A DNA stretch of 64,000 nucleotides from Neoceratodus forsteri (GCA_016271365.2 CM057453.1:1088839001-1088903000), one strand, 5' to 3'; counted from the stretch's first letter, positions 31,993 through 43,436 are shown. A program made the numbers and translations. Notes: generated from the letters alone by a model not told the origin.

Positions 31993-32535
31993 AAAGTTGA
32001 ATCAGCATAATATTCTGTGGTGATTTGTGTATGCATCCCCATGATGCTTTGCATTTGTGTGGGCATGTGTGATTTTGTATTTCCTTGAAACTTGGCTTCC
32101 CAGCCAAATGCCCTTTGGGGTAACTATTGCCTCAGTGTTTGCGCACAGAGGCTTTTTGTCTTTTAAATAGTTTTTTGTTTTAATGGGTTCACCACAACAT
32201 AACCCAGACAGACCACCTTGGGGTAGCTGGTGCATTCCATTGGGGTGTCAAATAGACGAGGCATACTGATGAGTCCTGGTAGGATGAAGCATGTGTCTAT
32301 GTCATCTGTTAGCACCCTTTGCAAACTGTGTGAGAGGCCTTTCGGGCACCATGCAATTCTGCTTAAAGTTGAACTAGCATAATATTCTGTGGTGATTTGC
32401 ATATGCAGCCCATGATGCTTTGCATTGTGTGAGCATGTGTGATTTTGTATTTCCTTGAAACTTGACTTCCCAGCCAAATGCCCTTTGGGGTAACCATTGC
32501 CTCAGTGTTTGAGCACAGAGATGTTTTTGTCTTTT
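31993..32535 (+). mobile_element. Retrozyme-like element, 1.46 x 372-bp unit with hammerhead
   Basis: A 543-bp insert in the 3' UTR of LINE copy J, bounded by a 12-bp target duplication. It has direct terminal repeats of 172 bp (31993-32164) and 171 bp (32365-32535), both starting aaagttga and ending tttttgtctttt, around a 200-bp middle. The period is therefore 372 bp. The middle contains one hammerhead ribozyme. No ORF is present. A partial dimer with a self-cleaving motif fits a circular-RNA (retrozyme) origin. A miniature LTR element (TRIM) is the main alternative, but TG...CA ends, primer site and purine tract are not evident. Salamander satellite 2 is a known hammerhead repeat of similar unit size. 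Confidence 0.8.
32251..32310 (+). ncRNA. Hammerhead ribozyme, type I, minimal helix III
   Basis: Stem I inner helix 32260-32265 with 32298-32303 (ggcata / tatgtc, one G-U). Internal loop cga / a. Stem I outer helix 32251-32256 with 32305-32310 (aataga / tctgtt, one G-U). Core box CTGATGA 32266-32272. Stem II gtcc / ggat (32273-32276 with 32282-32285) with loop tggta. Second box GAAG at 32286-32289 (canonical GAAA). Helix III is one C-G pair (32290, 32295) with loop atgt. The cleavage triplet is GTC, so the predicted cut is after 32297. The A-to-G change at core position 15.1 should still pair (G-U) with U16.1 but may slow cleavage. Confidence 0.8.
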
Positions 32536-32720
32536 AATCTATTGTATGCCTTGTCCAAACCTTACCACTACTAGTGCTCAGTACTTGTATTTTAATTGTA
32601 TGTATTACCCATTGTCTGTATTTGTTACGCTTTCCCTGGGTTGCACCTGGAAATGAGCCCTGGCTCAGTGTGCATTTGCCAGTTATTGAAAATTTAAATA
32701 AGTTATAAATAAATAAAATA
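32536..32720 (+). mobile_element. L2-like LINE copy J, 3' end, right of insertion
   Basis: Begins with the right copy of the 12-bp target duplication and continues the 3' UTR of J to the hairpin-like gagccctggctcag and a tail of aaataagttataaataaataaa. The hairpin and tail match the 3' ends of copies C, E and I. Confidence 0.8.
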
Positions 32721-33590
32721 CTGCTGAAAGACCTTGAGAATGAGGTAAGGAGTATATTGGGTAACTCCTGGAAGTGGGGTGATGGGGCTAGGGGTCAACA
32801 ACAGAAGGGGTCAATGGGAAGGGCGAGTAGAATGAAGTCCATATAAAGGAAAAAAAGAATTCCAAATATATATGAACTATAAAATGAATTGTCTCTACAT
32901 CTCACATTTTTCAAGGTTAGCCAACTGGTATCAGGGCTCTTTAAAGGAGCATAAACAATATGTAATTCAAATCCACTATTTCTGGTGTTTTCTGTTCATT
33001 ATTGACATGCTGTTTTTCCTACTCTGTTTAGTGCTTTCAAAGAGATGTTCTCCAAACTCCTGTCTGTAACTAAAGGAAACCACTAAACGTGAGAAACACA
33101 CACACACACACACACACACACATATGCACACTGTGAGACTTGATGTTCATCTTCAAAGCCTGATGATGATGTCTGTTAGCTAGCTAAAGGGCAGAAAATC
33201 AGTGTGTCTGATAGGGCTGCATGTTTGAATTACATAAAGTTTATACCCATCCACCAGCTGAACACTGCCATCATCAGCATTCTCATCACAGGCTTTTGAG
33301 CAGCAAAGCTCCTGCATTTCTCCATCCATTGGCTTATACAGTACTCAACTCCACAGCCCCTAAACTGCCCAAGCACTGCCAATATGTTTGCTTTGCACAT
33401 GCATGCAAGCTAACATAAACATGCATAAAAAGTGGTTGAGAAACTCATCTGGGGGTGAAAACTTCCAGTTCCTATGAAACTGGGACACATTTGCAGGAAG
33501 AGCTGAATTGTTTATGCTAGTTGAATTCCATTTGAACAAAAAGGGAACAGCAATACTGGGAAAAAGTTTAACTGTGTAGTTCAAAGCTTT
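32721..33590. other. Unassigned spacer with a (CA)n microsatellite
   Basis: A (CA)n run of about 24 bp lies at 33099-33122. No coding signal is seen. Near 33160 a ctgatgatgatg string resembles half of a hammerhead core but has no matching stem II. Confidence 0.5.
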
Positions 33591-33599
33591 TTAAAACAA

Positions 33600-34900
33600 T
33601 AGGCAAGGGGTACTCTGGAAGGATACAACAGCAGATGGAAAATAGCGGCATAACGCAATAACATGTGAGGGAGTCAAAACATTAGAAGGCAAACTAAATG
33701 ACAGGCTTGAAACAAATTGGAGGTGTATACTAACAAATGCTATAAGTCTGAACAACACATTGGAAGAGTTTAAAAGTATCATACATACTAAACAATTAGA
33801 TATTATCAGAGTGACAGAAACTTGATGGGCACCGCAGGACAACTGGGGAAAGGAATTCAAAGATTTTACAGCTCACAAAAAAGAGTCAAAAGGAGAGGTG
33901 ATGGTGCAGCAAGCTGTGTCAACAGAACTATAAAAGCATGCCAGGTATGTGAAGAAAATGAACCAAATGCTGTAGAATTAATCTGGGTAAAACTGAAAAA
34001 AGAGGGAGAAGGCACTACTTTGTGGAAGTTTGTTCTAGACCATCAAAATAGGATGTGACAACAGATAAAAAAATTGGCAGAGGAAATTTGTACGGTTGGA
34101 GAAAAAGGTGCCACGATAAGCATGGTGGTCCTTAATCTCAGGAGGGTTACCTGGGACAATAATATAGGTAAACCATTAGCAGGATGGTTATTTATAAATA
34201 CATTTATGGAAAAGAACTTCACTGAAGATGTGAAGCAGCCTACAAGGCAGAAGAACCTCCTAGACATTGCTATTAGTAGCATCGCAGCCTTGATCCAAAA
34301 TGCAGCAGTTAGAGAACAAATGGGAAATAGCTATCATACTATGGTTAGTTTAGATTTTGCTACCAAAACAAAGACCAAATGAAAGGGTGAATTATGGTAA
34401 GAGATAAAAAAAAACTTCAAAGTCATTAAGGAAAAACTAAGGAGGTGCATTGGAAGTTGACAAGTGTACAGAAGACTGTGGAAGATGAATGGAATATTCT
34501 GATGGGTAAACTGAAGGTTCTTGAGAGCAAGTTTGTGCCAGTAAAAAAAAACATACTGTACATTCAGGGAAAAGCATGGAAACAGGCATGGTTAACAAAA
34601 ATTGAAAAGAACAATGAAAAGAACAACCACAGCTTTTAAACATGACAAAAACATACTGTAATTGCCAAGCACTAAGAATAGTACATAAAAACAAACTAAG
34701 AATTTGTAAAAATATAAAAAAGGCGGCAAAAGCTCAGGTGGAAATCAAACTAGCAGTCACAACTAAGGACAGCAAAACAGCGTCATGCAATCATATAGGA
34801 AAACAACATAATTCTCAAGGCACTGTGGGACCAATTATGATAAACAACAGAGCTTGTGCTGATGACAGGGAATCAGTAAATGACTATGACAGTTTTTAAT
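33600..34900 (+). pseudogene. CR1-group LINE endonuclease, old copy
   Basis: The plus strand shows LDIIRVTETWW (catalytic glutamate in ETWW), an NWGKEFKDF segment, VELIWVKLKKE, a C-terminal RQKNLLDIAISS motif, HTMVSLDF in place of the usual SDHxMV, then linker KEKLRR, DEWNILMGKL and a FVPVKKN segment. ETWW and VPVKK are typical of CR1-group endonuclease and linker. Frames break at least four times (33822-34058, 34074-34382, 34445-34639, 34642-34899). The copy is A-rich and old, and its reverse transcriptase is missing. Confidence 0.65.
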
Positions 34901-35655
34901 TTTATTTAATTTTTTTTATTTTATTCATAACTAGGATTACAAATATCTTTGAACCAGGGGTTCTTTTACAAAGGTTCCACGTCAACTTTGACCCTCACAG
35001 GGGAGATACTTTCATGCAAGTTTATAGTAAAATAAAGGATAAATGACCAACAGCGGGAGATAGTAAATATCACTGAACAAAAATAATAATATTAAGGGCA
35101 TGCTAAAGCAGAAAATAAAGTTAAAATCAACATTTCAACCATAGGACTTCTTCAAAAATTGTAAATCAAGAGAAAATGGAAAAGTTAGTTGAGAGGTAAG
35201 GGGAAATAAGGGACATATAAGTGAGGAATGAAAACAGGTGAGTAGATCTCAGAGAGAAAGTAATAATAGGCAAGTGATCAATCAAAGATGGAAAACAAAA
35301 AGGTGATGATGGGGTAGGAGAGGCATTGTAGGAGTGAATGAGCTAAGGTGTCTTCAAGTAGGGTCAAATTCACTGGGCATAGTAAAAAGGCTGAATGGTG
35401 ACATATGGGGTGGAAGGAGACAGGGACATCTGGAGAAAATGAAATGGCTATTTACACATAGCTGGAATGCCCATGTGGGTATGTCCACACATGCCCTGAA
35501 CGAATGTGTGTGCAATCATACCTCCACATAAAAATGTACCATGCATGCATGAAAACAAAGATATGAAGGGAAAAAATACAGAATTCTATGGTAAACCATA
35601 AGGTGGGTAAAAGATATAAGTAGAAAATAAGTTTATGATTTTAACCAGTGGGCTG
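34893..35655 (-). mobile_element. L2-like LINE copy G, 3' UTR only
   Basis: Starts at the left with a T-rich (minus A-rich) tail, then aggattacaaatatctttgaa, ccaggggttcttttac and aaaggttccacgtcaa. These are the same 3' UTR words as in copies B and H. No reverse transcriptase motif is recognisable rightward, so it is severely 5'-truncated or diverged. It lies directly against the tail of copy H. Confidence 0.65.
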
Positions 35656-36075
35656 CTGGGACCTTTTATTTATTTATTTTATTTATTTATCAAGTCTAGG
35701 ATTACAATACCTTTGAGCCAGGGCTCTTTTACAAAGGTTCCACATCAGGTTACAATTCAAAACATAAGACATGTAAGTCAGATTACAAATTGAATACATA
35801 GGACAAGGTTACAAAAGTGTAAGCTAAACAGAGTTACAAAGCATCTGAGAAGCAAAACAAGTTTTGGAGGATAGGTTACAAGGAGATAGCGGATGAGATG
35901 CAGAGAGGATAGAGGACAAGAGTGAGGAAGAGTAGAGGGGTTGGAGAGCTATAGAGGAGGAGCGCAGCCAGAGGCATTGCCGTAGACATAACATGGGAAA
36001 GTGCATGCTAAGGGGTAACCAAGTGCTAATAGGAGAGAGAACTGCGTAAGGTTAGGGAAATATTAATGGGGTCAA

Positions 36076-37624
36076 TTAGTGGAGGCATTCACAGGAGCTA
36101 GAGGCAGTGAGAGAGAGACGGAACCTTGATTTAAATGCACCAAGTGTAGGAGTGGAGGAGATGTAACTGTTTAGACCATTTAGCCAGCTGGGCGCCCTGT
36201 AGGCAAAAGATCTTTGAGCTTGTGAGGTACGACAATGTGGAATGCAGGAGCTGTGATTCAGACCTCCTGGTTGAGTGGGGGTTATTGCTAGGGTGCAGGA
36301 GTGCACACACTCTAGGGGGAGCAAGACCCATAGTTATTTTCTTCACCATGGTGCAGGTTAGGTACTTTATCTGATTGGTGAGTTGCAGCCATCCAGTTTG
36401 TGCATGGAGGTCACACGTACTGTTATGTGTGAGGTGGTGGGATCCAGTGAGAAGCTGGAAGACCTTATTGAGGGAGGTGTATATGGGTCTAAGAGTGGTA
36501 GTGGGGGCAGAGCCATAAAGGACAAGCCCATAGTCAATAATGGAGACAACAGAGCTCTGAAACAGTGACAGTCACAGCTTCTGGGGTAAGATGTTGCCTA
36601 TGTCGGAAGACAAGGCCAAGGCGAGTATTTGCTGCTTTGGCTACAGAGTCAATGTGGGCACAGTAAGTTAGATGAGGGACTAGAGTGACCCCAAGGTACT
36701 TAAAGGCTTGAACTTGTTCCAGGGTGACTCCATGACTGGTATTGATGGATAGGGGGTGCAGCTTATGCTTGTTATGAGAGCTGCTGAACATCATAGACTT
36801 TGTTTTCTTATTATTGAGGATCAGATTGTGATTTGAGAACCAGTTTTCAACAGATGTGAAGCCAAGCTGAAGGTTGTCTTGTAGAGGCTTAGGATCATTT
36901 TGGGAGGCAACAATTACAGCATCATCTGCATAGAGGATGATTGTTTTGAGCAAGAATTTGGATGGGAGTTCAGGAACAAGCTGAAAAGTAGGGGACCCAG
37001 AATGGATTCCTGGGGGACACCTGAGTGAACAGGCCTGGTATCAGACAGACCATCTGCAATTTTTACACTTTGAGACTGGTTCTCCAAGTAGCTTTTGAAC
37101 CAGGCAGTGGAGTCGAGAGAAAGCCCAGCTTTCAGAAGTTGCATAAGCAGTAGGCGGTGATGGACAGTGTTGAACGCCTTAGTCAGATCGATAAAGATGG
37201 ACCCAATTAACTGACCATTGTCCAGTGAGCTGTGAAGAATGTCAGAGAATTCCAGTAGGGAAGATGAAGTGCTATGTCCTTTCCTAAAGCCATGTTGTTG
37301 TGAGCACAGGATATTCTATTTGTCCAGGAAATCTGTGAGCTGATCTGCTGCAATACATTCAAGGGCCTTGGAGAGGGGTGGCAATATAGAGATCGGATGG
37401 TAGTTTCCATGAGTGGCCCTGTCACCACTTTTATGGACAGGGGTAACAGTGGTGGATTTCCATTTGTCAGGGAACTGGCTGAGCCTAAGTGAGAGGTTGA
37501 AAATATATGTCAGTGGCTGTAACACCTCATCAAGTGTGAAGGACAGCAGTTTAAGGTCAAGTGTATCACTGCTAGATCTGGATTTGGTGATGGCTTTGGT
37601 AATGTATTTACGGGCATCATGCAT
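36076..37624 (-). pseudogene. LINE reverse transcriptase (copy H)
   Basis: SSDTLDLKLLSFTLDEVLQPL, WKSTTVTPVHKSGDRATHGNYHPIS, ADQLTDFLDK, then in other frames FKSYLENQSQSVKIADG, GVPQESILGPLLFSLFLN (Q-E where others have Q-G), ILYADDAVIVASQ with the catalytic YADD, FKYLGVTLVPHL and the C-terminal HCRTSQAQRSF. Four frames carry the pieces, so several indels have accumulated. Length and motif order equal those of copy B. Confidence 0.85.
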
Positions 37625-38881
37625 CTTGACTGCTTTGAAATAAAAAGGTGTGTGGCTAGAGAAGGAGGAGGCATTGGGAGAGGAGAGGGAGAGTCATAGT
37701 ACTTGAAAAAGCCAGAAGGGAGAACACTGCTGAGATCGGTGAATGCAGTGTTGAAGGTATTTGCTATGATTTTAGTGTCAAGCGTGGTAGACCCATTTAT
37801 GTTGAGCAAGGTAGGGGAGGTTTCTTGCTGCTTCCCAGTGACCTCTTTAATATTGTTCCAAAGTGCCCTCCCATTACCCCAGGTATCTGTGGGAGCGTTC
37901 TTGAAGTAGGTAGATTTCTTTTGCCGGATAAATTTGGTACAGTCATTCCATGCAAGTTTATAGTTTTGGATGTCAGTTTCTTTACCAGTGGTTCTGGCCA
38001 GATCCCAGAGGTGATCTCTAGATTTTAGTTGACATAAGAGATCGTCCGAGAGCCAGGGATTGCAAAGGGCTTTGACTTTGCACTTTTTAAAAGGAGCGTA
38101 GGAGTCACAGGCTGCATTGAAAGTGATGATGAAGTAATCCAGCGCAGTATTTGGAGGTTGAGACATGTTTTGAGGTGTGACAACTGCCCATGTGGTAGGT
38201 CTCTACTAGTGGTGCTATTAGGAGGGGGCTTGCAGAATTTGTTTGACCATTCACAGATGACAGGGGAATGGTCACTAAGCGAGTCAGGGAGGACTGAAAT
38301 ATTTGTGATACGAGTTGGGTGGCTGGTAAGAATCCAATCCAGGAGGGTGCTGGTGCCGGATTTGTAGATTTTCCTGGTCGGAGAGACTACCATCTGGGTG
38401 AGACTGGCCAATGAGACAGCATCTTTATGGACCCCTGCATCAGACATGAGCCAGTTTATATTAAAGTCTCCAAGCAGAATCATTGCACCTAATAAGATTC
38501 TGATAGGGAGAATCTGCTTAGCAGTGGCTGGGAGGGGGTAGTGACAGGGTGTCCCAGTAGTGAATCTTTAAGATAAATTGCACATCTACCTCCTCTTTTG
38601 GAATTCCGGTCCAGCCTGAAAACATTGTAGCCTGGAAGAGCGATAGCCAGGTCAGGGATTTTGGGTGTAAGCCAGGTTTCTACAACTGCCAGGATATCTG
38701 GGCTGTGCTGTTTGGTAAAGATTTGTAGGGCATCCAGCTTGGGGAATAGACTACAGATGTTGAGAGATGCTATGAAGAGTGCTCCTGAGGGTTTTTCCTG
38801 GTAGATAGAGCTGGAAGTGATTGGTCCATAGTTAGGATGGATGTTTCCCAACAGCAGCAGGAGGATGAGGAGGAGGAGCAC
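37510..38881 (-). pseudogene. LINE endonuclease and linker (copy H)
   Basis: Leader of repeated Leu/Ile ending GNIHPNYGP (HPNYGP at 38822-38839), NICSLFPKLDAL, VVETWLTPKIPDLA, FRLDRNSKRGG, then after a frame change near 38485 GDFNINWL, TSTLLDWILTSHP and LPDSLSDHSPVICEW. The linker has CNPWLSDDLLCQLKSRDHLWDLARTTG and ALWNNIKEVTGKQQ. These are the APE-nuclease motifs in canonical order. H keeps the tryptophan that is a stop in copy B. Two frame changes are visible (near 38485 and near 38150). Confidence 0.85.
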
Positions 38882-39307
38882 AAGTTTCAGGGTGCACCAG
38901 CGTAAGTCCCTGAACGTGAGTCTACATGCCTGTTTTTTGCAGGAACTTACATTAGGTCAGTGGCAATGATTCCCAGAGTGATGGCACATGAGTGAGTGAT
39001 GAGAGTGTCCAGGGCCTGTGTACAGTGGAAGGCAGGGACTGCCATCCATTTGCAGTGGGGAGCACCTGGGGGGGGCAAGCTCATGATGGAGAGTACCTGA
39101 GCGACGATAGGCAGTGCCAAGTAGAATGCTGAGGGGGGGAGAGGGGAAGCAAGCACTAGGGAGGAAGAAAAGCAGAAAGAGGGATGAGAGTAACAGAAGC
39201 AGAAACTGCAGTGCATGGAGGGACAACATGATGTGACAGTCAGGAGGATTGGATTGGATTGGGTAAGTGTTTATATAACTGGGCCCTCTAGTGGCTAAAA
39301 AATACCT

Positions 39308-40070
39308 TATTCATTTATTTTATTTATTGAATATTGTTGACCGGGTGGGCTCACTGAGCCCCGAAGGTCCTTTTTCAGGGGCGACCCGGGATATAGTACA
39401 GTATCAGACAGTCAGATACAACAGGTTACAGAGAGAATACAGATGATAGCTGGGTTACAATATAAGCAATAATTTAATAATTCAGGTACAATTAGACATA
39501 AGCGCAATGGTTGAATGAGTCAAGCAATGACCTTAAGGTCTGTTTGGGTAAGAGAAGGAGATGGTTGGTATATTTAGTTGGGCAGGGGGAGACTAATCTA
39601 TACCCTGACAGTGGCAAGAGCTGGAGTCTAACATGTGGGTCTTGAGCCTTGTGTGAAAGTTTAGAAGAGATGTGGCTTCCTGTACTGAAGGTGGGAGATA
39701 TTTCCACAAGTAGGGAGCAGTATAAGAGAAGGATTTGCCACCCACGTTTGTCCTGACTCTAGGGATTGCAAGTAAAGTCTGACCTGAGGTCCTAAGTGTA
39801 CGAGAGTTGTGCTTAGGAGTGATAGTCCCTTTTAGGCTGGGAGGGGCGGCCGGGCACTGTAATTTGTTTGCCAGGCAGAGCAGGGGCTACTGAAGACAAG
39901 ACGCAAAAGAAGGCCACTGCAGCTGGGCAAGCGTTTTGCAGGGGTGGCTTCTTGGGGACTCCTTAAGTGGAAGATAGGCTTGGTGTGAGTTCTTTTTTTG
40001 GTCAGTATCCTGGAAACCCTGCTGAAGGTCATAAACAGAAAGCTCATTTACATTATGGTCCCTGAAGGTA
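39308..40070 (-). mobile_element. L2-like LINE copy I, 3' end
   Basis: Left end: tail ttattcatttattttattta, then accgggtgggctcactgagc and gcgacccggg. This matches the 3' end of copy C (gaccgggaaaggcacgctga and gtgacccggg). To the right, open pieces on the minus strand (39492-39707, 39832-40047) are Ser/Leu-rich and match no core reverse transcriptase motif, so the copy is mostly 3' UTR. The right boundary is uncertain. Confidence 0.65.
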
Positions 40071-40444
40071 AAATAGGATAAAATGGGTTTATCAGTGTCT
40101 CCATTTTTGACTGTCCTGTAATATTAGCTGAATCAGTCAGCCAGGCATCTGCCAGTCTCTATGATGTGGATATGCACACTTCTACAAAGAACACAATATA
40201 TCACATTGCTGGAACTGCATGAGAACTTCTTGTTGATGTGATAAACACCTGTGAATCTTGTATTTCAGTGACACTAGAAATAAAATGTGCAGGTATAACA
40301 GCAGGTTCTGTTATAGGCCTTGGTACCTCGTATTATGGAATAGTTATAAGTATTGGAGGCTGCTACATATCAGGAAATTCCAGAGGTTAGGTGGCCTGCA
40401 GCTGAAGGCAATTGGCAGCCCTGTAAATGGAGCTTCAATATTAC
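40071..40444. other. Unassigned spacer
   Basis: No gene or recognised repeat is seen. Confidence 0.5.
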
Positions 40445-43096
40445 ATCCCCTCCCTCCTTCATGATGTTCGAGCGATAAACTGGTCAGCCTTCTACACCCT
40501 CTCTGACGTGTCCAAGGCTGAGAGCGTCTTCACAACCGCACTCCTCCATCTCCAAAATCAACATTTGCCTGACTACTCGTTGAGTTAGAAGTGGCTGTAT
40601 GTGCTAGGTTACCTGGCCATGATGATGGAAAGGAATAAGCTATGGTCAGCCTTCAAAAAAGCCCCTTCCCCTACCCGATAGAATGAATACCGACCGGCTA
40701 CGAAACCTTTGTAAACAGTCAGCCCTTGCCAAAAAGTGTGTCTTCTTTCAGGGCAAACAAAGGGACAGTCTTGGTGACCCCCATCACTTCTGGGGTGAGG
40801 TTGGCTCATTACTCAACCCACACACTCATAACCCCATTATTCACCTTGACACTCCCTCCGGACGTCTGGCCAACCCCGTTGCTGGGGCCGAGGCCTTCAA
40901 TAAAAAATTCACAGACCTGTCTGCCCTCCTTAGCAAGCTGCCATCCCTAGTGACCACTGGTCTCTCTCATCATCCCCCCCCACCCATACCCCTCAAACTC
41001 CTTCCTCCCTCTTTCTACTCCAGACCATCACCCCCAGGATGCTGCCAAACTGCTGAAGAGCCTGCCTAGACAGGGCAGCCCGGGCAGCAATGGTCTTTTC
41101 CTTACTATGCTTAAACTTATATCACCTGCCATCTTAAAACCACTCACCTATCTCTTTAACCTGGCATTGACTACCTCCTCAGTATCCAACACTTGGAAGC
41201 ATGCCAGGGTGGTCCCAATTTTTAAGACTGGTGACCCGATATCCCCAGATAACTATTGGCCTATATCCTTACTCCCCCACCTTAGTAAACTCCTGGAAAG
41301 GATTGTCCACAGTCAACTGTCTGACTATACTGACACACAAATATCAGGAATATACATACTACTACTACTACCTACTGTCCAGACAGCAACACAGCTTCCG
41401 TAAACATCATTCCACCACATCTGCCCTCACCCTGTTTACCAATCATATTCTTAGGAACATGGAACTTGGAAGGGCAACAGGTGTCATCTTTGTCAACCAG
41501 TCTAAAGCTTTCAACCTGGTTGACCACACCCTGTTGCTCGCCTCCCTTTGCAGCTCTACTAGGACCACGCAGTGTTTCCAAAGTTATCTTTCAGATAGAT
41601 CTCAGTCAGTATGTGTAGGACCTTCCACCTCCCCTGCCCTCCTAATCACTACCGGTGTATCCCAGGGCCCCATCCTAGGCCCACTCTTATTCTCCCTATT
41701 TATAAACTCTCTCCCCCTCTGACTGTCTCACTTGTGATGCTTTATTTTATGCAGATGACCTTGTCCTCTTCATTAGTGACAAGGTTCTTGAGAATATATC
41801 CAGGGCTTTATCTGATAACTACTCTGCGGCGCACACCTGATTGAACTCACATCACCTAATTATTAATGCTAAAAAACGAAATCCATGCTATTTGGATCTA
41901 AACCTTTCCTATCTAAGGTCGCCAGGGCTGGGTCCACCCTCTCAGTAGTCTCACCGGATGACACTGTACTTGAAAATGTACTAACTTTAAAATATCTGGG
42001 AGTTATCCTGGACCCGTCCCTCTCCTTTTCCGATCATATCTCCTCTGTTATCCACCATATTAACCAGAAACTTGGTGCGGCTTATCAGATAAAGTCACTC
42101 CTGACCAGGGAAACCCATTTAGCCATTGCCCATGGCAACCTGCTACCCTTGACTGACTACTTCTCACCTAGTTACTCACACACATCGTCAGCCTTGCGTG
42201 TGCACCTCTGCTCCACGTATAACAACATATGTCATTACACTGTCCTGGCACCATATTCCACTCACCACTGACACCTCTACCAGACTCTTGGCTGGCTTCC
42301 ACTACACTGCAGATTTTATTACGGGCTTGGCTGCCTCCTGGACAGTGCCATCAGGCATGGTGAAGCCTCCCCTTATACGTCTCTCCTCAAGACCAGAACT
42401 CCCTCGAGGTGTCTGCGTGCAACTTCAGCCCCCCCCCCCAGATATCCTGAAAGTCTCCTTGGCTATGGGTTGCAGAGCATTATTTGTAGCTATTTCCACT
42501 GTGTGGAACAGAATTGCTGCGCCCATCTGCTCTCTGGACTCCCATGCCACTTTCAAGACACATCTCAAATCCTGGCTGCTTGATGAGGCCACATGTCATT
42601 GCTAGCTTGGATAACCCCCTCACTCCACACACACACACATTCACACATACCTTTCTGATTTTTCCTTCCTGTGCTGCTTTGGCCTCCCCTGCCCTCTCTC
42701 ATTTCTTTGGACTCCTATCTTATATCCCTCTCTACCTGCTTCTTGGGCTCTCCCACTTGGCTATTGTCTTGTATTTTTTTTTACATCATGCATTAATTTG
42801 CACTGGCCATTTATACTTAGTAAATTATTGTATAATAATTGTTGCTTGCCATCATGGGCTTTTTTTCAGCCTCTCATTAATTTTACTTTCCTATGTCACT
42901 TTCTTTGTTCATCAATGATGTCTGTATATCCACTTTGTTCACCAATGATGTTTGTATATCTACATGGCTTGTACACATTGTATAACTTGTCACTACCTCT
43001 GTAACTACCACCTGTGTGGCCTCGCTCATGCCTGAAAATGGTCCCCTGGATCAGTGCACTTACCCAGTTACCAAAGACTTAAATAAATAAAAAAAA
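40445..43096 (+). mobile_element. L2-like LINE copy E, 5'-truncated
   Basis: Plus-strand copy starting in the end of the endonuclease/linker (near 40460) and running through the reverse transcriptase to a 3' UTR that ends catgcctgaaaatggtcccc and ttaaataaataaaaaaa (43096). Its 3' end resembles those of copies C, I and J. Confidence 0.8.
40683..42605 (+). pseudogene. LINE linker and reverse transcriptase (copy E)
   Basis: Linker with QSALAKKCVFFQGKQRDSLGDP and FNKKFTDLSALL, then LKPLTYLFNLALTTSSVSNTW, ARVVPIFKTGDP, a NYWPISLLPHLSKLLERIV motif, QQHSFRKHHSTTSALTLF, VNQSKAFNLVDHTLLL (first catalytic Asp replaced, normally D-SKAF), GVSQGPILGPLLFSLFIN, LFYADDLVLFIS (41745-41780), LKYLGVILDPSLSFSDHI, and a tail with VWNRIAAPICSL...FKTHLKSWLL. 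A short insertion of tac repeats lies at 41355-41375. Several frame changes occur. The altered palm aspartate and Q-G context make it inactive. Confidence 0.85.
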
Positions 43097-43436
43097 TGAA
43101 TCAATATTAGGGTTAATTTGCAGAATAGGGAAGTTCACAGTGATAGTCATGTAAAGGAAAGGGATTTTGGAATGGAAGGGAAGCACCAGTTTAATGTGTC
43201 AGTGTTATTGCATGAAAGTATCTCCCCTGTGAGGGTTAAGGTTACTGTGCATATTTCTCACCCAGAAGAGTGCACTGTCCACTGTGCTTTCTGTATAACC
43301 CCTGTTAATAACAAGCATTTGTCAATGCCAATTGTTGATTGCTTATATGTTCTGTTTAGGTACTGTATTTGGAAGTGAAAGTACCATGCCTATGAACTGT
43401 CATGTGCTCCCTCCCCCCAAGACATCAACTGTGTCT
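43097..43436. other. Unassigned spacer
   Basis: A plus-strand open frame (43118-43378) has no recognisable family and is not supported as a gene. Confidence 0.45.

Larger units (their letters stand above)
35661..39300 (-). mobile_element. L2-like LINE copy H, near full length
   Basis: Minus strand, about 3.6 kb. It has a 5' UTR from about 39300 (motif ccctctagtgg shared with copy A), endonuclease 38025-38881, linker 37640-38166, reverse transcriptase 36076-37640, a 3' UTR with gagccagggctcttttac, and a tail of ttatttatttat at 35665-35690. Adjacent elements G (left) and I (right) have the same polarity, which gives a head-to-tail LINE cluster. Confidence 0.85.

Noticed and set aside
33150..33230. 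ctgatgatgatg string as another hammerhead
   Set aside because: No stem II or helix III pairing follows the core-like box, and the downstream gaaa is not positioned to close a fold.
41355..41375. (tac)n as a functional microsatellite in LINE E
   Set aside because: It is a short insertion in a dead reverse transcriptase, with no further structure.
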